A program made the position numbers and the translations under genes. A model generated the notes under the pieces. That model was not told the DNA's origin. It did not search any database and saw only the letters and a list, made by a program, of their open reading frames with translations. Of a DNA stretch of 8,258 bases, positions 6,961 to 8,258 are shown piece by piece. Origin of the DNA: SVTX01 sp045653805 (GTDB lineage: Bacteria; Bacillota; Clostridia; Oscillospirales; CAG-272); the NCBI GenBank assembly GCA_045653805.1, contig JAZOMF010000041.1, positions 1-8,258 of the forward strand. Reading direction: 5' to 3'. The stretch's first letter is position 1. Each line of letters begins with the position of its first letter.

Positions 6961-7238
6961 CCTTGCCCTGCAAGGTATAGTGTATTACACCTTGTGGTGT
7001 ACTGTAGGGCGGCAACATAGCCTTCCTCCGGGAGGAAGGTAGCACGCGATAGCGTGACGGAAGGAGCCCGCGTAACTTTGAATTTATACTAATTCTATCG
7101 TAACGCGCTCTCCCTCACCCGACTTCGTCGGGAGCTCCCTCCCGGAGGGAGCCTTTGATTTGTGCGTCCCAAAAGTCTATCTGCTTTTCCTGAAAAGCAC
7201 TGCCTTTGTGGTCACAAAAGCCTCTCTTAAACAAGAGA
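6961..7238. repeat. Dense hairpin array with dyad-symmetric core (MITE-like)
   Basis: This gene-free stretch contains successive perfect stems: 6961-6975 (CCTTGC/GCAAGG), 6986-7001 (TACACC/GGTGTA), 7021-7039, 7043-7056 (CACGC/GCGTG), 7080-7095 (GAATT/AATTC), 7118-7132 (CCCGAC/GTCGGG), 7134-7152, 7182-7199, 7205-7218 and 7223-7238. The core 7019-7154 is also one large imperfect inverted repeat centred near 7088: each arm has a hairpin of the TCCTCCGGGAGGA type, a second short hairpin, then a GGAG..GCG..AC block (7063-7076 and 7100-7113). It encodes no convincing protein. It resembles short non-autonomous dispersed elements of gut Clostridia, but copy number cannot be judged from one window. 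GTAGGGCGG at 7004-7012 links it to the repeat at the left edge. Confidence 0.65.
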
Positions 7239-7243
7239 AATGC

Positions 7244-7272
7244 TTGACAAGATAACAATAATGTTATATAAT
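7244..7272 (+). promoter_or_regulatory. Perfect consensus sigma-A promoter of the orphan gene
   Basis: TTGACA (7244-7249) and TATAAT (7267-7272) are separated by exactly 17 bases, a full consensus housekeeping promoter. The start point would be near 7279, leaving a leader of about 29 bases. It begins right after the last hairpin of the preceding array. Confidence 0.9.
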
Positions 7273-7307
7273 AAATACAATAAAATTCTACTTTCGGGGG
7301 AACTATT

Positions 7308-7835
7308 ATGGCAGATCATTTTGAAAGACACAAGAAATATATCCTGAGAAACAGAAAAATCGCGGTTTTCACTTTGATAACCGCTTTGATTTTTCTGGCA
7401 CTATTTTTGTGGGCATCCTTTAAAAATCCGAGTACGATTTGGATCACCCTCATTCCTCTGGCTGTAATTTTAATAGCAACAATTTGTATCGCAACAACAA
7501 ATCGTTTATTAAAACAATTTTCAAAAATTCAAATATCTCAAATTAGCGAAATTAAAATTTCTCACCCTAAAATTGATTTTCTAACAACTCCGGAACTAAC
7601 ACCGATTGCGCATAATGTTAGGCAGAAATATTATGGTATAAAGATTATTGGTGAACAAAAATTCTATTACCTATTTGGAGAATGTTATAAATATACCGCC
7701 GATGATTTGAAGAAGATACATATAAAATTTAACAGTGAAATCAGTATTCAATATTATGAAGGAACAACCATTATTAAAACAATACAGAATGATCCGTATT
7801 TTGTGAAATTTAAAGTCGGTTCACTCTATGAATGA
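7308..7835 (+). CDS. Hypothetical protein with two N-terminal membrane helices
   Basis: I do not recognise this 175-residue protein. A basic N-terminus (residues 1-16, rich in Lys, Arg and His) leads into two membrane helices near 17-38 and 43-64, a helical hairpin that would put both ends in the cytoplasm. The remaining 110 residues look like a soluble beta-rich domain, with many Ile, Lys and Tyr and no cysteine cluster or catalytic motif I can name. Codons are visibly richer in A and T than in the upstream operon (many AAA, ATT, TTA, ATA), which hints at separate origin. The ATG has GGGGGA at 7296-7301, 6 bases away, a perfect promoter, and a 17-bp terminator 9 bases after its stop, so it is a complete single-gene unit. 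Its setting inside inverted repeats suggests accessory cargo. Confidence 0.8.
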   Translation: MADHFERHKKYILRNRKIAVFTLITALIFLALFLWASFKNPSTIWITLIPLAVILIATICIATTNRLLKQFSKIQISQISEIKISHPKIDFLTTPELTPIAHNVRQKYYGIKIIGEQKFYYLFGECYKYTADDLKKIHIKFNSEISIQYYEGTTIIKTIQNDPYFVKFKVGSLYE

Positions 7836-7843
7836 AATCCTAT

Positions 7844-7884
7844 AACTGAAAAGGATGCGATATATTCTCGCATCCTTTTCAGTT
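7844..7884 (+). terminator. Long-stem terminator after the orphan gene
   Basis: Perfect 17-base arms (7844-7860 and 7868-7884) enclose a 7-base loop, and GTTTTAAT follows. The arm contains AAAAGGATGCGA, similar in layout to the AAAAGGAGTACG arm of the operon terminator at 6918-6929. This supports a shared origin of the two flanks. Confidence 0.85.
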
Positions 7885-7892
7885 GTTTTAAT

Positions 7893-7930
7893 ACCTGCTT
7901 TATCGCAGGCACGCCAAGGGACTTCTTTTT
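7893..7930 (-). repeat. Right copy of inverted composite repeat
   Basis: This is the reverse-orientation partner of 6859-6898 (matches of 11 and 13 bases). Here the unit also makes a small hairpin, CCTGC (7894-7898) with GCAGG (7905-7909). In the left copy the corresponding stem is broken by one G-to-A difference, which suggests that the right copy is closer to the ancestral form. Confidence 0.65.
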
Positions 7931-7971
7931 TCGTTAAATTGATGTTTATCGGTGAGTTTTATTTGTGTTCA

Positions 7972-7995
7972 TTTCTTTCCACCAGCGGAAAGAAA
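7972..7995. repeat. 9-bp hairpin TTTCTTTCC/GGAAAGAAA
   Basis: Arms 7972-7980 and 7987-7995 pair perfectly around a 6-base loop. AAAGAAACG is then directly repeated (7989-7997 and 8002-8010). It adjoins the larger inverted repeat starting at 8014 and is probably part of the same intergenic element. Confidence 0.5.
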
Positions 7996-8013
7996 CGAAC
8001 CAAAGAAACGCCG

Positions 8014-8106
8014 CACGGGGGATAGGAGTGAGTTCTAAAAATTCGCATAAAAGCGATTGCGTTCATAAAATCAAAGGCGAATTTTTAATACATCCCCATC
8101 CCCGTG
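8014..8106. repeat. Imperfect inverted repeat of about 93 bp
   Basis: The outer pair CACGGGG (8014-8020) with CCCCGTG (8100-8106) and the inner 11-bp pair TAAAAATTCGC (8036-8046) with GCGAATTTTTA (8077-8087) are joined by partly matching sequence, so the two arms fold into one long imperfect stem with a 30-base loop (8047-8076). No gene is evident in it. The inner stem, with its A/T runs, could also end transcription of the minus-strand gene at the right edge. The region 7930-8192 has no credible coding sequence. Confidence 0.6.
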
Positions 8107-8118
8107 TCCCCCAACCCC
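8094..8118 (-). other. Four-tract G-quadruplex motif
   Basis: The plus strand shows C-runs of 4, 4, 5 and 4 separated by AT, GTGT and AA. On the minus strand this is four G-tracts of at least four guanines with loops of 2, 4 and 2 bases, a pattern well suited to a stable G-quadruplex. It overlaps the right arm of the inverted repeat at 8014-8106, so hairpin and quadruplex would compete. If the minus-strand gene at the edge is transcribed through here, the motif lies about 75 bases beyond its stop codon. Confidence 0.55.
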
Positions 8119-8192
8119 GTTTGTTTGTTAGTGAGGTTATACTTGCAACACGATAGCCCAAGAGTTTCGCTTGAAATCCTCACGGTGTGCTA

Positions 8193-8258
8193 TTACTCTA
8201 CGGCTACTTCTTCAATCTTTTCTTGTGGAAGCTTTTTGCCAAGCTTTTTCTCGAAAAA
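8193..8258 (-). CDS. C-terminal end of a truncated minus-strand gene
   Basis: An open frame enters from the right edge and ends at a TAA (8195-8193). The visible 21 residues end in GKKLPQEKIEEVAVE and are Lys/Glu-rich and helical in character, like many real bacterial C-termini. No start, domain or family can be seen, so no product is assigned. It points toward the repeat block, convergent with the orphan gene. Confidence 0.5.
   Translation of the reverse strand, partial: FFEKKLGKKLPQEKIEEVAVE

Noticed and set aside
6641..7045. 134-residue open frame on the minus strand
   Set aside because: It overlaps the end of the glycosyltransferase, the terminator and the hairpin array, and shows no domain or ribosome binding site.
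7171..7230. Short open stretch with Cys and His codons (frame KSLSAFPEKHCLCGHKSLS) suggesting a small zinc-binding peptide
   Set aside because: No start codon or ribosome binding site precedes it, and it is built from the hairpins of the repeat array.
6893..7238. CRISPR-like array or tRNA-like folds
   Set aside because: The stems differ in sequence and spacing with no repeat-spacer pattern, and no cloverleaf or conserved T-loop can be drawn.
7965..8156. 63-residue open frame on the plus strand
   Set aside because: It runs across the hairpin, inverted repeat and C-rich tract, has no ribosome binding site, and its composition follows the repeat rather than a protein.

Overview
The window looks like a chromosomal segment of a Gram-positive Clostridia-type bacterium, perhaps a gut Oscillospiraceae/Ruminococcaceae relative. 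The clues are AGGAGG-like ribosome binding sites, sigma-A type promoters (TTGACA/TATAAT), GTG and TTG starts, mixed moderate-GC and AT-rich genes, and intergenic spaces filled with hairpin-rich repeats. The taxonomic placement is an inference from style, not from a marker gene.

Layout. Positions 1-113 hold a palindromic repeat. Positions 143-1165 (minus) encode an intact tyrosine recombinase of the XerC/XerD type with its own consensus promoter. A 274-base divergent spacer separates it from a four- or five-helix membrane protein of unknown function (1440-2003, plus), which ends in a hairpin terminator. An extended -10 promoter near 2095-2123, preceded by a 10-bp-period direct repeat, then opens a tight four-gene operon: an OmpR/PhoB-type response regulator (GTG start at 2158), a membrane sensor histidine kinase (TTG start at 2852, overlapping the regulator), a membrane-embedded processive-type GT2 glycosyltransferase (4309-5652), and a MurG/UgtP/MGDG-synthase-like glycosyltransferase (ATG at 5676). 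The operon ends at a strong hairpin terminator (6918-6952). The simplest reading is an envelope-sensing two-component system co-transcribed with two enzymes that build or modify a cell-surface glycolipid or polysaccharide.

The last 1.4 kb is accessory DNA. A dense hairpin array (6961-7238), with an imperfect dyad-symmetric core at 7019-7154, precedes an AT-rich orphan gene for a two-helix membrane protein (7308-7835). This gene has a perfect TTGACA-17-TATAAT promoter and a 17-bp-stem terminator. The block is bracketed by inverted copies of a short composite repeat (6859-6898 and 7893-7930). Beyond it lie another imperfect inverted repeat (8014-8106) and a four-tract G-quadruplex motif on the minus strand (8094-8118). 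The extreme right edge carries the last 21 codons of a minus-strand gene. I saw no tRNA, rRNA, CRISPR array or insertion-sequence transposase.

The most interesting parts are the regulated glycosyltransferase operon and the repeat-bracketed orphan gene. Nothing here proves a new system.
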